A DNA stretch of 59,349 nt, taken from assembly GCA_019113885.1 (NCBI GenBank), contig DXGO01000040.1, positions 1-59,349 on the forward strand. The letters run 5' to 3'. Positions 9,801 through 18,172 of the stretch are shown piece by piece. The stretch comes from Candidatus Alistipes intestinipullorum. Its GTDB lineage: Bacteria > Bacteroidota > Bacteroidia > Bacteroidales > Rikenellaceae. The stretch's first letter is position 1; the number at the start of each line of letters is the position of its first letter. The position numbers and the translations under genes are program-made. Below the pieces are notes generated by a model. It was not told the DNA's origin. It worked only from the letters and a program-made list of their open reading frames with translations, and did not search any database.

Positions 9801-10599
9801 TCCGCGGGTCTACATCCCGGTCTTCCCGGGCACGAACTGCGACTACGATACGGCCAAGGCGTTCCGCCGCGCGGGCGCCGAGGTGGAGATGAGCGTGCTG
9901 TGCAACATCGCGGGGGACGACATCCTGCGTTCGATCGCCGAGATGAAGGAGCACATCCGCCGGGCGCACATCTTCGTACTGAGTGGCGGCTTTTCCTCGG
10001 GCGATGAGCCGGACGGAAGCGCGAAGTTTATCGTCAACGTCTTGAACAACAACGATATTCGAGATGAAATTCATGCGTTGCTTGACCGCGGGGGCCTCAT
10101 CCTCGGCATCTGCAACGGATTCCAGGCGTTGGTGAAGTCGGGCCTGCTGCCCTACGGACGCCTCGGGCTGGTGACGCGTGAGTCTCCGACGCTCTTCCGC
10201 AACGACATCAACCGCCACATCTCACAGATCGTCACTACCCGCGTGGCCACGACCAACTCTCCGTGGCTCAAGGGATTCCATATCGGAGACCTGCATTCGA
10301 TCGCAGTAAGCCACGGCGAGGGCAAGTTCGTGGTGAGCGAGGCCCTGGCGCGCGAGTTGTTCGATGCCGGACAGGTGGCCTTCCAGTATGCCGATGCCGC
10401 CGGGAACCCCACGGCCGAGGCGCCGTACAACCCCAACGGCTCGTCGTACGCCATCGAGGGACTGGTCTCGAAGGACGGGCAGATCCTGGGCAAGATGGGC
10501 CATACGGAGCGTTGGGAGGAGAACCTTTTCAAAAACATCGCCGGCAACAAGGAGCAGAGCCTGTTCCGCAATGCCGTGGACTATTTCCGGAAAAAATAA
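6886..10599 (+). CDS. purL: Phosphoribosylformylglycinamidine synthase, large single-chain form (PurL)
   Basis: This 1237-residue cytoplasmic enzyme converts FGAR to FGAM using glutamine and ATP. It is the single-chain type of proteobacteria and Bacteroidetes, so no purS or purQ is expected. The N-terminal PurS-like region is followed by the synthetase core (DTYWSDHCRHTTF; ETHNHPTEIEPF; GGRTGRDGIGGATGSS), a second pseudo-repeat (GGKDSMSGTF) and a C-terminal class I glutaminase. In the glutaminase, PGTNCDYDTA begins the domain, Cys1076 in GICNGFQ is the nucleophile, and His1143 and Glu1145 in HGEG complete the triad. A strong codon bias makes the opposite strand open for 1140 codons, which is not a gene. 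Confidence 0.97.
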   Translation: MNTNNYRIFVEKLPRFRVEAESLRRELNTNLNLHLDELRLLNVYDLFGFTPELLEKSRYTVFGEVVTDEVTDSCDLAGRKYIAVEYLPGQFDQRAASAVDCVRLIDPAAQVNIRSAKLLLFDDRVTDEELAKIRHYYINAVESREKDLTQLSDMEQAEVKRVQTLEGFIQMGEGELEPYCAKMGLAMNADDLREVVKYFREEGRDPIETELRILDTYWSDHCRHTTFTTELEGITVEESFAKSDIEDSLALYLRIRRELGREHKSICLMDMATIGARYLRHKGLLDDLEVSEENNACSIYVDVDVDGQTERWLLQFKNETHNHPTEIEPFGWASTCLGGAIRDPLSGRSYVYQAMRVTGAGNIYQKVSDTLPGKLPQSVISKKAAAGYSSYGNQIGLATTHVREIYHDDYVAKRLEVGAVVGAVKAENVRRERPAAGDKIIMLGGRTGRDGIGGATGSSKEHNAKSLETCGSEVQKGNAPEERKLERLFRRPEVTRLIKKSNDFGAGGVSVAIGELADGLDIYLDRVKTKYSGLNSTELAISESQERMAVVVEAKDVEEFMGYCREENIEAVHVADVTDTARMRMFNGDRKVVDLSRAFIDSAGAKHYAEAKIGEVENRNPFERKPEGATAAERFTNNLKDNNVVSQRGLIEMFDSTIGRSTVLMPFGGRTQRSETQVSVQKLPTDGYTDTASVMAFGYNPFLASWSPYHGAAYAVVEAAAKVVAAGGRYERMRYSYQEYFERMTRNAETWGKPLSALLGALKMQVELGLPSIGGKDSMSGTFQDINVPPMLMAFGITTVDARTVISTDLKGAGHRIYLVRHTPQENWMPDTAQLKRNFAFVSDRIAEGKILAAWSVGFGGVAEGLAKMAFGNGIGVEVRMEESKLYDYAYGSILVECEGTLEYPHAELIGFTTSDASITLGDVRLPLEELYRANTERFATVYPDKGHNTATVMTSEPAPKRFSYPGEAVEHPRVYIPVFPGTNCDYDTAKAFRRAGAEVEMSVLCNIAGDDILRSIAEMKEHIRRAHIFVLSGGFSSGDEPDGSAKFIVNVLNNNDIRDEIHALLDRGGLILGICNGFQALVKSGLLPYGRLGLVTRESPTLFRNDINRHISQIVTTRVATTNSPWLKGFHIGDLHSIAVSHGEGKFVVSEALARELFDAGQVAFQYADAAGNPTAEAPYNPNGSSYAIEGLVSKDGQILGKMGHTERWEENLFKNIAGNKEQSLFRNAVDYFRKK

Positions 10600-10629
10600 T
10601 ACGCTATAATTCAAAGAACAGAGATAGAC

Positions 10630-11346
10630 ATGGAACAGCTCGGAATGCTCTATGAGGGCAAGGCGAAACAGGTATTCCTGACCGATGATCCCGAGAAGAT
10701 CGTCATTCACTACAAGGATACCGCCACGGCGTTCAACAATATCAAGAAGGCCACGATCGAGAACAAGGGAGTCCTGAACAACGCCATCTCGTCGATCATC
10801 TTCCGCGAGCTCGGGAAGGCCGGGGTGCCGACCCACTACATCGGGACGCTCAACGACCGCGACCAGGTATGCCGCCGGGTGTCGATCATCCCGCTGGAGG
10901 TGATTGTGCGCAATATTGTCGCCGGATCGATGGCGCAGCGCCTCGGCATCGAGGAGGGCACGCAGCCGTCGAACACGATCATCGACATTTGCTACAAGAA
11001 GGATGAGCTGGGCGACCCGCTGATCAACGATCACCATGCCGTTGCGCTGGGTCTCGTGACCTACGGGGAGCTGGATGAGATTTACCGGATGACGACCCGT
11101 ATCAACGAGGTCCTCAAGTCGATGTTTGCCCGGATGAACATCCGGCTGGTGGATTTCAAGATCGAGTTCGGCCGCACGTCGGACGGCGAGATCGTGCTGG
11201 CCGACGAGGTGTCGCCCGACACGTGCCGTCTGTGGGACATGACCACGAACGAAAAACTCGACAAGGACCGGTTCCGCCGGGACCTGGGGCGTGTGCGCGA
11301 GGCCTATGAGGAGATTCTGTCGCGTTTGAAGAAAATTACCGAATAA
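10630..11346 (+). CDS. purC: SAICAR synthase (PurC)
   Basis: This 238-residue enzyme ligates aspartate to CAIR with [12 protein letters not shown] at the N-terminus is the P-loop-like ATP-binding motif, and [13 protein letters not shown] and EISPD-like [12 protein letters not shown] are the two family signatures. It follows purL by 30 bases and its stop precedes the purF start by one base, so the two are probably translated together. purB, needed for the next step, is not in the window. Confidence 0.96.
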   Translation: MEQLGMLYEGKAKQVFLTDDPEKIVIHYKDTATAFNNIKKATIENKGVLNNAISSIIFRELGKAGVPTHYIGTLNDRDQVCRRVSIIPLEVIVRNIVAGSMAQRLGIEEGTQPSNTIIDICYKKDELGDPLINDHHAVALGLVTYGELDEIYRMTTRINEVLKSMFARMNIRLVDFKIEFGRTSDGEIVLADEVSPDTCRLWDMTTNEKLDKDRFRRDLGRVREAYEEILSRLKKITE

Positions 11347-11347
11347 A

Positions 11348-12763
11348 ATGGAGGAGATAATTCAAGACCGTGAGTTGCACGAGGAGTGCGGTGTGTTCGG
11401 CATCTACGGAGTGCCGGAGGCCGCCTCGCTTACCTATTATGGACTGCATGCCCTGCAGCACCGCGGGCAGGAGGGTGCCGGCATCGTCTCCGTGGACGAG
11501 ACGGGCAAGTTCCGCCGCATCAAGGGGGGTGGTCTGGTGACCGAGGTTTTCAATGAGGACAAGCTCGCGACGCTGAAGGGGTCGATGGCTATCGGCCACG
11601 TGCGTTATACGACGGCCGGGGGCGGAGGCGAGGAGAACATCCAGCCGTTCCTGTTCCGGCACGGATCGGGCGATTTCGCCATGGCGCACAACGGCAACAT
11701 TGTCAATTCGGCGCTATTGCGCGAGTACCTCGAGAACCGAGGCAGCCTCTTCCAGTCGTCCTCCGACAGCGAGATCCTGGCCCACCTGATCAAGAAGGAG
11801 ACGCGCTATCATGACCGTCCGCGTATCTTTTCGATCATCGATGCGTTGAACATGCTCGAAGGGGCCTTTGCCTTCCTGATCATGACGGCCAATCGCATCT
11901 ATGCCTGCCGCGACAAATACGGGCTTCGGCCGCTGTCGATCGGGCGTTTGGGCGGCGGCTATGTCGTGTCGAGCGAGACCTGCGCGTTCGACGTGCTGGG
12001 TGCGGAGTTCGTGCGCGACGTCGAGCCGGGCGAGATCGTCACGATCGACAAGCGGGGTATCCGCAGCAGCGACTATTCGAAGTACAAGCGTCACGAGATG
12101 TGCTCGATGGAGTACATCTACTTCGCACGTCCGGACAGCGACATCGAGGGTTGCAACGTCCACGCCTACCGCAAGGAGTCGGGGCGTCTGCTCTGCCAGG
12201 AGTCCCCGGCCGAGGCGGACATCGTGGTCGGTGTTCCCGATTCGAGTCTCAGCGCCGCGATGGGTTATGCCGAGGAGAGCGGTCTGCCCTACGAGATGGG
12301 CCTGATAAAGAACAAGTACATCGGCCGCACGTTCATCCAGCCGACGCAGGAGTTGCGCGAGAAGGGCGTGCGGATGAAACTCTCGGCGGTGCGTTCGATC
12401 GTGCGGGGCAAGCGCGTGGTGCTGGTCGACGACTCGATCGTGCGGGGCACCACCTCGCGGCGTATCGTCACGATGCTCAAGGAGGCCGGGGCCACGGAGG
12501 TACACGTGCGTATTGCGAGCCCCCCGATGATCGGTCCCTGCTTCTACGGAGTCGACACGTCGACCTACGACGAACTGATCTCGGCACGCAAGGACGTGGA
12601 GGGCGTTCGTCAGGAGATCGGTGCCGATTCGCTGGCGTTCCTCACCCCGGAATCGCTGTTGAAGGCCGGCAACCGCTGCGAGTTGTGCATGGCCTGCTTC
12701 ACGGGGTCGTATCCCACGTCGTTGTACCAGTCGGTGGAGGATGCCAACAAGGACAATAAATAG
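11348..12763 (+). CDS. purF: Amidophosphoribosyltransferase (PurF)
   Basis: This 471-residue enzyme makes phosphoribosylamine from PRPP and glutamine, the committed step of purine synthesis. LHEECGVFGIYG places the Ntn nucleophile at Cys14, after a short propeptide that would be cleaved. VVLVDDSIVRGTTS is the PRPP-binding motif. Cysteines in EGCNVHAYR and in the C-terminal CELCMACFTGSYP match the [4Fe-4S] ligands of the B. subtilis-type enzyme. This suggests an oxygen-sensitive Fe-S protein that matures by propeptide removal. The ATG at 11348 begins almost at the purC stop. Confidence 0.95.
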   Translation: MEEIIQDRELHEECGVFGIYGVPEAASLTYYGLHALQHRGQEGAGIVSVDETGKFRRIKGGGLVTEVFNEDKLATLKGSMAIGHVRYTTAGGGGEENIQPFLFRHGSGDFAMAHNGNIVNSALLREYLENRGSLFQSSSDSEILAHLIKKETRYHDRPRIFSIIDALNMLEGAFAFLIMTANRIYACRDKYGLRPLSIGRLGGGYVVSSETCAFDVLGAEFVRDVEPGEIVTIDKRGIRSSDYSKYKRHEMCSMEYIYFARPDSDIEGCNVHAYRKESGRLLCQESPAEADIVVGVPDSSLSAAMGYAEESGLPYEMGLIKNKYIGRTFIQPTQELREKGVRMKLSAVRSIVRGKRVVLVDDSIVRGTTSRRIVTMLKEAGATEVHVRIASPPMIGPCFYGVDTSTYDELISARKDVEGVRQEIGADSLAFLTPESLLKAGNRCELCMACFTGSYPTSLYQSVEDANKDNK

Positions 12764-12794
12764 GTAGAAGAAATATTAAAATCCACATATTGCT

Positions 12795-13820
12795 ATGGCT
12801 CAGAGTTATGAAAAGGCCGGCGTGAATCTCGAGGCCGGTTACGAAGTGGTGCGGCGCATCAAGAAGCACGTGGCTTCGACGGCCCGTACGGGCGTGATGG
12901 GCAACATCGGCGCCTTCGGCGGGATGTTCGACCTTTCGGCCCTTCAGGTGAAGGAACCGGTGCTGGTGAGCGGCACCGACGGCGTGGGCACGAAGCTCAA
13001 GCTGGCCTTCAAGATGGACAAACATGATACGATCGGTATCGATGCCGTGGCCATGTGCGTCAACGACGTGCTGGCGCAGGGCGCCGAGCCGCTGCTGTTC
13101 CTCGACTACGTGGCCGTTGGGCACAACGAACCGCAGAAGATCGAGGCGATCGTGGCAGGCGTTGCCGAGGGATGCCGTCAGGCGGGCTGTGCGCTTGTGG
13201 GCGGCGAGACGGCCGAGATGCCGGGCATGTATGCCGACGGGGAGTACGACATCGCGGGCTTTACGGTCGGCGTGGTGGAGAAGTCGAAGCTCATCGACGG
13301 TTCGAAGGTGCGCACGGGCGACGTGCTGGTGGGCATCGCTTCGAGCGGCGTGCACTCGAACGGCTTCAGCCTGGTGCGCAAGATCATCGCCGACAACTAT
13401 TTCGACCTTCAGAAGAGCTACCCGGAGCTGTCGAACAAACAGCTGGGCGAGGTGCTGCTCACTCCGACGAAGATTTACGTCAAGCAGGTACTGGAGGTGA
13501 TCCGGCAGTGCGACGTCCACGGCATCAGCCACATCACGGGCGGCGGTTTCGACGAGAACATCCCGCGCATCCTGCACGAAGGCCAGGGCCTGGAGATCGA
13601 GGAGGGCTCGTGGGAGATCCTTCCGGTGTTCCGCTTCCTGGAGAAGTACGGGCAGGTGGCACACCGCGAGATGTTCAACATCTTCAATATGGGTATCGGC
13701 ATGGTCATCGCCCTCGATGCGTCGGAGGCGCAGAAGGCCATCGACATTCTCACGGCGCAAGGCGAGCGTGCGTCGGTTATCGGGCGTATCACCGACACCG
13801 GGCGTGTCGTCATCCGTTAG
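12795..13820 (+). CDS. purM: AIR synthetase (PurM)
   Basis: This 341-residue enzyme closes the imidazole ring of FGAM to [13 protein letters not shown] is the glycine-rich ATP-binding signature, [14 protein letters not shown] the second motif, and [13 protein letters not shown] is typical of the C-terminal half. It ends 4 bases before purN. Confidence 0.96.
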   Translation: MAQSYEKAGVNLEAGYEVVRRIKKHVASTARTGVMGNIGAFGGMFDLSALQVKEPVLVSGTDGVGTKLKLAFKMDKHDTIGIDAVAMCVNDVLAQGAEPLLFLDYVAVGHNEPQKIEAIVAGVAEGCRQAGCALVGGETAEMPGMYADGEYDIAGFTVGVVEKSKLIDGSKVRTGDVLVGIASSGVHSNGFSLVRKIIADNYFDLQKSYPELSNKQLGEVLLTPTKIYVKQVLEVIRQCDVHGISHITGGGFDENIPRILHEGQGLEIEEGSWEILPVFRFLEKYGQVAHREMFNIFNMGIGMVIALDASEAQKAIDILTAQGERASVIGRITDTGRVVIR

Positions 13821-13824
13821 CGCC

Positions 13825-14397
13825 ATGAAGCACCGCATTGCAGTCTTTGCCAGCGGCAATGGCACCAACTTCGAGGCGATCGTCACGGCCTGCGAGCGAG
13901 GCGAGTTGCCGGCCGATGTCGTGCTGATGGTTTGCGACAAGCCCGGAGCGGGCGTGGTCGGACGTGCGGCCCGCCATGGCGTCGAGACATTCGCCTTCTC
14001 GCCGAAGGAGTATGCCTCGAAGGCCGACTACGAACGCGAGATCGTTGCGCGGCTGGATGCCGCAGGGGTCGAGTTGGTGTGCCTGGCCGGGTATATGCGC
14101 ATTGTCGGTGACGTGCTGCTGGGCGCCTATGCGGGGCGGATTATCAATATCCATCCCTCGTTGCTGCCGGCCTTCCGCGGGGCGCATGCCATCGAGCAGG
14201 CGTTCGAATACGGCGTGAAGGTCTTCGGCGTGACGATCCATTATGTCGATGCCGAACTCGACGGCGGGCGGATCATTGCCCAGCGGGCCTTCCCTTACGA
14301 AGGGACGGATGTCGAGGAGCTGGAGTCGAAGATTCATGCGGTGGAATACCCTCTCTATGTGGAAACAATCGGTAAACTGTTAAAAGATAAAGAATAA
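13825..14397 (+). CDS. purN: GAR transformylase, folate-dependent (PurN)
   Basis: This 190-residue enzyme formylates GAR using 10-formyl-THF. VFASGNGTNFEAI is the phosphate-binding N-terminus, NIHPSLLPAFRG carries the catalytic His with the upstream Asn, and YVDAELDGG carries the catalytic Asp. The ATG at 13825 is chosen; the frame stays open upstream inside purM, but that part encodes an arginine-rich antiphase reading. The downstream folD would supply its cofactor. Confidence 0.95.
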   Translation: MKHRIAVFASGNGTNFEAIVTACERGELPADVVLMVCDKPGAGVVGRAARHGVETFAFSPKEYASKADYEREIVARLDAAGVELVCLAGYMRIVGDVLLGAYAGRIINIHPSLLPAFRGAHAIEQAFEYGVKVFGVTIHYVDAELDGGRIIAQRAFPYEGTDVEELESKIHAVEYPLYVETIGKLLKDKE

Positions 14398-14402
14398 GAG
14401 CT

Positions 14403-15932
14403 ATGCGAGCATTGATAAGCGTAAGCGACAAGACGGGCGTCGTGGAGTTCGCCAAAGGACTCCGGGCCCTGGGTTGGGAGGTGATCGCCACGGGCGGCAC
14501 GATGAAACTGCTGCGTGAAAGCGGCGTTGAGGTGATCAACATCAGCGACGTGACGGGCTTCCCGGAGATTTGCGACGGACGTGTGAAGACCCTCCATCCG
14601 AAGGTACACGGCGGACTGCTGGCCCGCCGGGACGATCCCGAACACCTCAAGGCACTGAAGGAGAACGGTATCGAGTTCATCGACATGGTGTGCGTGAACC
14701 TCTACCCGTTCCGCCAGACGATTGCCAAACCCGATGTCAAGATGGAGGATGCCATCGAGAACATCGACATCGGCGGTCCGTCGATGCTGCGTTCGGCGGC
14801 GAAGAACTGGGCCGACGTGACGGTGGTCTGCGATCCGTCGGACTATGCGCAGGTGCTGGAGGAGATCAAGGCCGGCGGCAATACGGAGAAGGCCACGCGG
14901 CTGAAGCTCTCGGCCAAGGCCTATACCCATACGGCCGAGTATGACGCGATGATCGCTACCTACATGCGCAAGCAGGCCGGCCTGAACGAGAAACTCTTCC
15001 TGGAGTTCGACCTGGTGCAGTCGCTGCGCTACGGTGAGAACCCCCACCAGGGTGCGAAGTTCTACCGCGAGGAGCACGAGGTGCCCTATTCGCTGGCCTT
15101 TGCGCGCCAGCTGCACGGCAAGGAGCTGTCGTACAACAATATCCAGGACGCCAATGCGGCGCTGTGCATCGTGCGGGAATTCGACCGTCCGTTCTGCGTG
15201 GGGTTGAAGCACATGAACCCCTGCGGTGCGGCCGTCGGCAAGGATGTCGTCGAGGCCTGGACGAAGGCTTACGAGGCCGACAAGGTGTCGATCTTCGGCG
15301 GCATCGTGGCCACGAACTGCACCGTGACGCGTGAGGCGGCCGAGTTGATGAAACCCATCTTCCTGGAGATCATCATGGCTCCGAAGTTCGACGAGGGGGC
15401 CCTCGAAGTGCTCTGCACGAAGAAGAACCTGCGCCTGCTGGAGGTCAACATGGCGAAGGGCGCCGTGGATGCCAAGCAGTATGTGAGCGTCAACGGCGGC
15501 CTGCTGGTTCAGGACCTCGATACGACGACGAAGACGGTGACTGCCGAGATGTGCGTGACGAAGGCAAAACCCGCCCCGGAGCAGATGGACGACCTGAATT
15601 TCGGCTGGCACATTGTCAAGCACGTGAAGTCGAACGCCATCGTGGCGGTGAAGGACGGGCGGACGCTGGGCGTCGGCGCGGGACAGATGAACCGCATCGG
15701 TTCGGCCGAACTGGCGTTGAAACAGGCGCATGCCGCCGGTGTTACGGAGGGCATCGTGCTGGCGTCTGACGGCTTCTTCCCCTTCGATGACTGCGTGACG
15801 CTGGCCGCCGAGTACGGCGTGACGGCGATCGTGCAGCCGGGCGGCTCGGTGCGCGACGAGGATTCGATCCGCAAGGCCGACGAGACGGGTATCGCCATGT
15901 GTTTCACCGGCGAGCGCCACTTCAAACACTGA
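14403..15932 (+). CDS. purH: AICAR transformylase / IMP cyclohydrolase (PurH)
   Basis: This 509-residue bifunctional enzyme performs the last two steps to IMP. The N-terminal IMP cyclohydrolase domain starts at RALISVSDKTGV and includes TLHPKVHGGLL. The C-terminal transformylase includes LRYGENPHQGA, VGLKHMNPCGAA with the catalytic Lys-His pair, and SDGFFPFDD. It is about 20 residues shorter than the E. coli protein, but both domains and the C-terminal CFTGERHFKH are present. Confidence 0.96.
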   Translation: MRALISVSDKTGVVEFAKGLRALGWEVIATGGTMKLLRESGVEVINISDVTGFPEICDGRVKTLHPKVHGGLLARRDDPEHLKALKENGIEFIDMVCVNLYPFRQTIAKPDVKMEDAIENIDIGGPSMLRSAAKNWADVTVVCDPSDYAQVLEEIKAGGNTEKATRLKLSAKAYTHTAEYDAMIATYMRKQAGLNEKLFLEFDLVQSLRYGENPHQGAKFYREEHEVPYSLAFARQLHGKELSYNNIQDANAALCIVREFDRPFCVGLKHMNPCGAAVGKDVVEAWTKAYEADKVSIFGGIVATNCTVTREAAELMKPIFLEIIMAPKFDEGALEVLCTKKNLRLLEVNMAKGAVDAKQYVSVNGGLLVQDLDTTTKTVTAEMCVTKAKPAPEQMDDLNFGWHIVKHVKSNAIVAVKDGRTLGVGAGQMNRIGSAELALKQAHAAGVTEGIVLASDGFFPFDDCVTLAAEYGVTAIVQPGGSVRDEDSIRKADETGIAMCFTGERHFKH

Positions 15933-15950
15933 TTCGCTTTACAAGAAAGA

Positions 15951-17210
15951 ATGCAACAGCCTATGAAAGTCCTGGTTATCGGTTCCGGAGGGCGCGAGCA
16001 CGCCATTGTCGACGCGCTGTCGCGCTCCCCGCAGGTGGAAAAGATCTTTTGTGCTCCCGGCAATGCGGGCATCGCCCGACAGGCGGAGTGCGTGGCGATC
16101 CGCGAAACGGAGGTGGAGCGGCTGCGCGATTTTGCTGCGGCGGAGGGGATCGGCCTCACGGTCGTCGGCCCCGAGGTGGCGCTGGCTGCCGGCGTGGTCG
16201 ACTGTTTCAAGGCCGCGGGGCTGCGGATTTTCGGCCCCACGAAGGCCGCCGCGCGTGTCGAGTCGTCGAAGGAGTTTGCCAAGAACCTGATGGCCAAGTA
16301 CGATATTCCGACGGCCGCCTATCGGTCGTTTGCCGATTATGCCGAGGCGCGGGCCTATGTGGCGTCACGCCCGCTGCCCGCGGTGCTGAAGTACGACGGG
16401 CTGGCCGCCGGCAAGGGTGTGGTCATCGCCCAGACGATGGAGGAGGCCGACGCGGCATTGCGCGACATGCTGCTCGACGACAAGTTCGGCGAGGGCAAGG
16501 TGGTCGTCGAGGATTTCCTCACCGGCCCGGAGTTTTCGCTCCTGTGCTTCGTCTCGGGCGAGCGTGTCTGGCCGATGGTGCTCTCGCAGGACCACAAGCG
16601 CGCCTATGACGGCGACCGGGGCCCCAATACGGGCGGCATGGGTGCCTATTCGCCGCTGCCGTTCATCACGGAAGAGGATGAACGCTTCGCCGTGGAGCGG
16701 ATCATGCGCCCGATGGCTGCCGCGATGGTGGCCGAGGGTTGCCCCTTCGAAGGGGTGCTTTACGGCGGCCTGATGAAGACGCCCGACGGCATCAAGGTCA
16801 TCGAGTTCAACGCGCGGTTCGGCGACCCCGAGACGGAGGTGGTGCTGCCGCGCCTTAAGAGCGACATCGTCGACATCTTCTGTGCCGTGGCCGATGGCGG
16901 CGACACGCAGCTGGTGTGGGACGATTGTCCGGCACTCGGCATCGTGCTGGCGTCGAAGGGCTACCCGGGCAGCTACGAGAAGGGCCACGAGATCAAGGGG
17001 CTCGACCGGGTCGAGGGAACGGTCTACCACATGGGTACGAAAGCCGACGGCGACCGTGTCGTGACGGCCGGCGGCCGGGTGCTGTTTGTCGTGGGACGCG
17101 GCGCCACGCTGGCCGAGGCGCGCGAGGCCGCCTTGCGTGACGTGGCGCGCATCGAGTGCGACAACCTCTTCCACCGTACGGACATCGGACACTGGGCTTT
17201 GGATAAATAA
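15951..17210 (+). CDS. purD: GAR synthetase (PurD)
   Basis: This ATP-grasp enzyme ligates glycine to phosphoribosylamine. VLVIGSGGREHAI is the N-terminal signature, followed by LKYDGLAAGKGVVI and NTGGMGAYSP, with EFNARFGDPETE as the metal-binding segment. Two starts are possible: ATG 15951 gives 419 residues, and ATG 15963 gives 415 and begins MKVLVIGSG as in most homologues. It is followed after 10 bases by folD. Confidence 0.95.
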   Translation: MQQPMKVLVIGSGGREHAIVDALSRSPQVEKIFCAPGNAGIARQAECVAIRETEVERLRDFAAAEGIGLTVVGPEVALAAGVVDCFKAAGLRIFGPTKAAARVESSKEFAKNLMAKYDIPTAAYRSFADYAEARAYVASRPLPAVLKYDGLAAGKGVVIAQTMEEADAALRDMLLDDKFGEGKVVVEDFLTGPEFSLLCFVSGERVWPMVLSQDHKRAYDGDRGPNTGGMGAYSPLPFITEEDERFAVERIMRPMAAAMVAEGCPFEGVLYGGLMKTPDGIKVIEFNARFGDPETEVVLPRLKSDIVDIFCAVADGGDTQLVWDDCPALGIVLASKGYPGSYEKGHEIKGLDRVEGTVYHMGTKADGDRVVTAGGRVLFVVGRGATLAEAREAALRDVARIECDNLFHRTDIGHWALDK

Positions 17211-17220
17211 CGGAAACAAT

Positions 17221-18066
17221 ATGGTAATCAGTGGTAAAGAACTTTCGGCCCGACTGAAGGCCGAGATGGCCGAGCAGGTGAAGTCCTTCCCGGCAAAGTA
17301 CGGGCGTGTGCCCCATCTGGTCGTCATCCTCGTGGGTGAGGACCCGGCGAGCGTGAGCTATGTGACGGGCAAGGCGAAGGCCTCGGCCGAAGTGGGCATC
17401 CGCAATACGACGATCCGCAAGCCGGAGTCGATCAGCGAGGCAGAGCTGCTGGAGATTATCGCCGGATTGAACGCCGATCCGGAGGTCGACGGCATTCTGG
17501 TGCAGCTGCCCCTGCCGAAACACATCGACGAGGACAAGGTGATCGCTGCGATCGACAAGTCGAAGGATGTCGACGGATTCCACCCGCTGAATGTCGCAGC
17601 GCTGTGGCAGAAGCAGCCCTGCACGCTGCCCTGCACGCCGAAGGGGATCATCAAAATGTTGAAGGCCGCCGGGGTGGAGATCACCGGCAAGCGGGCCGTG
17701 GTGATCGGCCGTAGCAATATCGTGGGACTTCCGGTCTCGAAGTTGCTGCTCGATGAGAACGCTACGGTGACGATGGCCCACAGCCGCACGCGCAATCTTG
17801 CCGAGGTGACGCGCGGGGCGGAGATACTGGTGGTGGCCATCGGGCGCCCGAAGTTCGTGACGGCCGATATGGTCTCCGAAGGAACGGTGGTGATCGACGT
17901 GGGCGTGAACCGCGATCCCGAGACGGGCAAACTGTGTGGCGACGTCGACTTCGCGGCCATCGAGCCGAAGGCTTCGGTCATCACGCCGGTGCCGGGAGGC
18001 GTCGGGCCGATGACGATCTGTTGCCTGATGGAGAACACTATCGAGTGTTTCCTGAAGCGTCACTGA
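17221..18066 (+). CDS. folD: Methylene-THF dehydrogenase / methenyl-THF cyclohydrolase (FolD)
   Basis: This 281-residue bifunctional enzyme interconverts 5,10-methylene-THF and 10-formyl-THF. The catalytic Lys is in SYVTGKAKA, with LVQLPLPKHID and the Rossmann motif VVIGRSNIVGLPV. The C-terminal PVPGGVGPMT is also diagnostic. The placement at the end of the purine operon fits supply of 10-formyl-THF to PurN and PurH. The ATG at 17221 follows the purD stop closely, and a longer upstream reading overlaps purD out of frame. Confidence 0.96.
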   Translation: MVISGKELSARLKAEMAEQVKSFPAKYGRVPHLVVILVGEDPASVSYVTGKAKASAEVGIRNTTIRKPESISEAELLEIIAGLNADPEVDGILVQLPLPKHIDEDKVIAAIDKSKDVDGFHPLNVAALWQKQPCTLPCTPKGIIKMLKAAGVEITGKRAVVIGRSNIVGLPVSKLLLDENATVTMAHSRTRNLAEVTRGAEILVVAIGRPKFVTADMVSEGTVVIDVGVNRDPETGKLCGDVDFAAIEPKASVITPVPGGVGPMTICCLMENTIECFLKRH

Positions 18067-18088
18067 TTGCTTGGCACGGTTAACGAAG

Positions 18089-18125
18089 AGAGCCCGGAAC
18101 TGATGAAGGTTCCGGGCTCTTTTTG
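18089..18125 (+). terminator. Intrinsic terminator of the purine operon
   Basis: AGAGCCCGGAAC (18089-18100) pairs perfectly over 12 bases with GTTCCGGGCTCT (18109-18120) around an 8-base loop and runs into TTTTTG. The stem is strong and lies 22 bases after the folD stop. There is no comparable T run for the opposite strand. Confidence 0.92.
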
Positions 18126-18172
18126 TCTGTGGGGAGGGGCAGAGGGGCAGGCGCTCTGTCGTGCGTGAATCG

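Noticed and set aside
6796..10218. A 1140-codon open frame on the minus strand opposite purL
   Set aside because: It is the antisense image of purL, kept open by GC-rich codon bias; its composition is Arg/His/Leu-rich and no domain is visible. The same applies to long minus-strand frames at 2648-5002 and 5280-6794.
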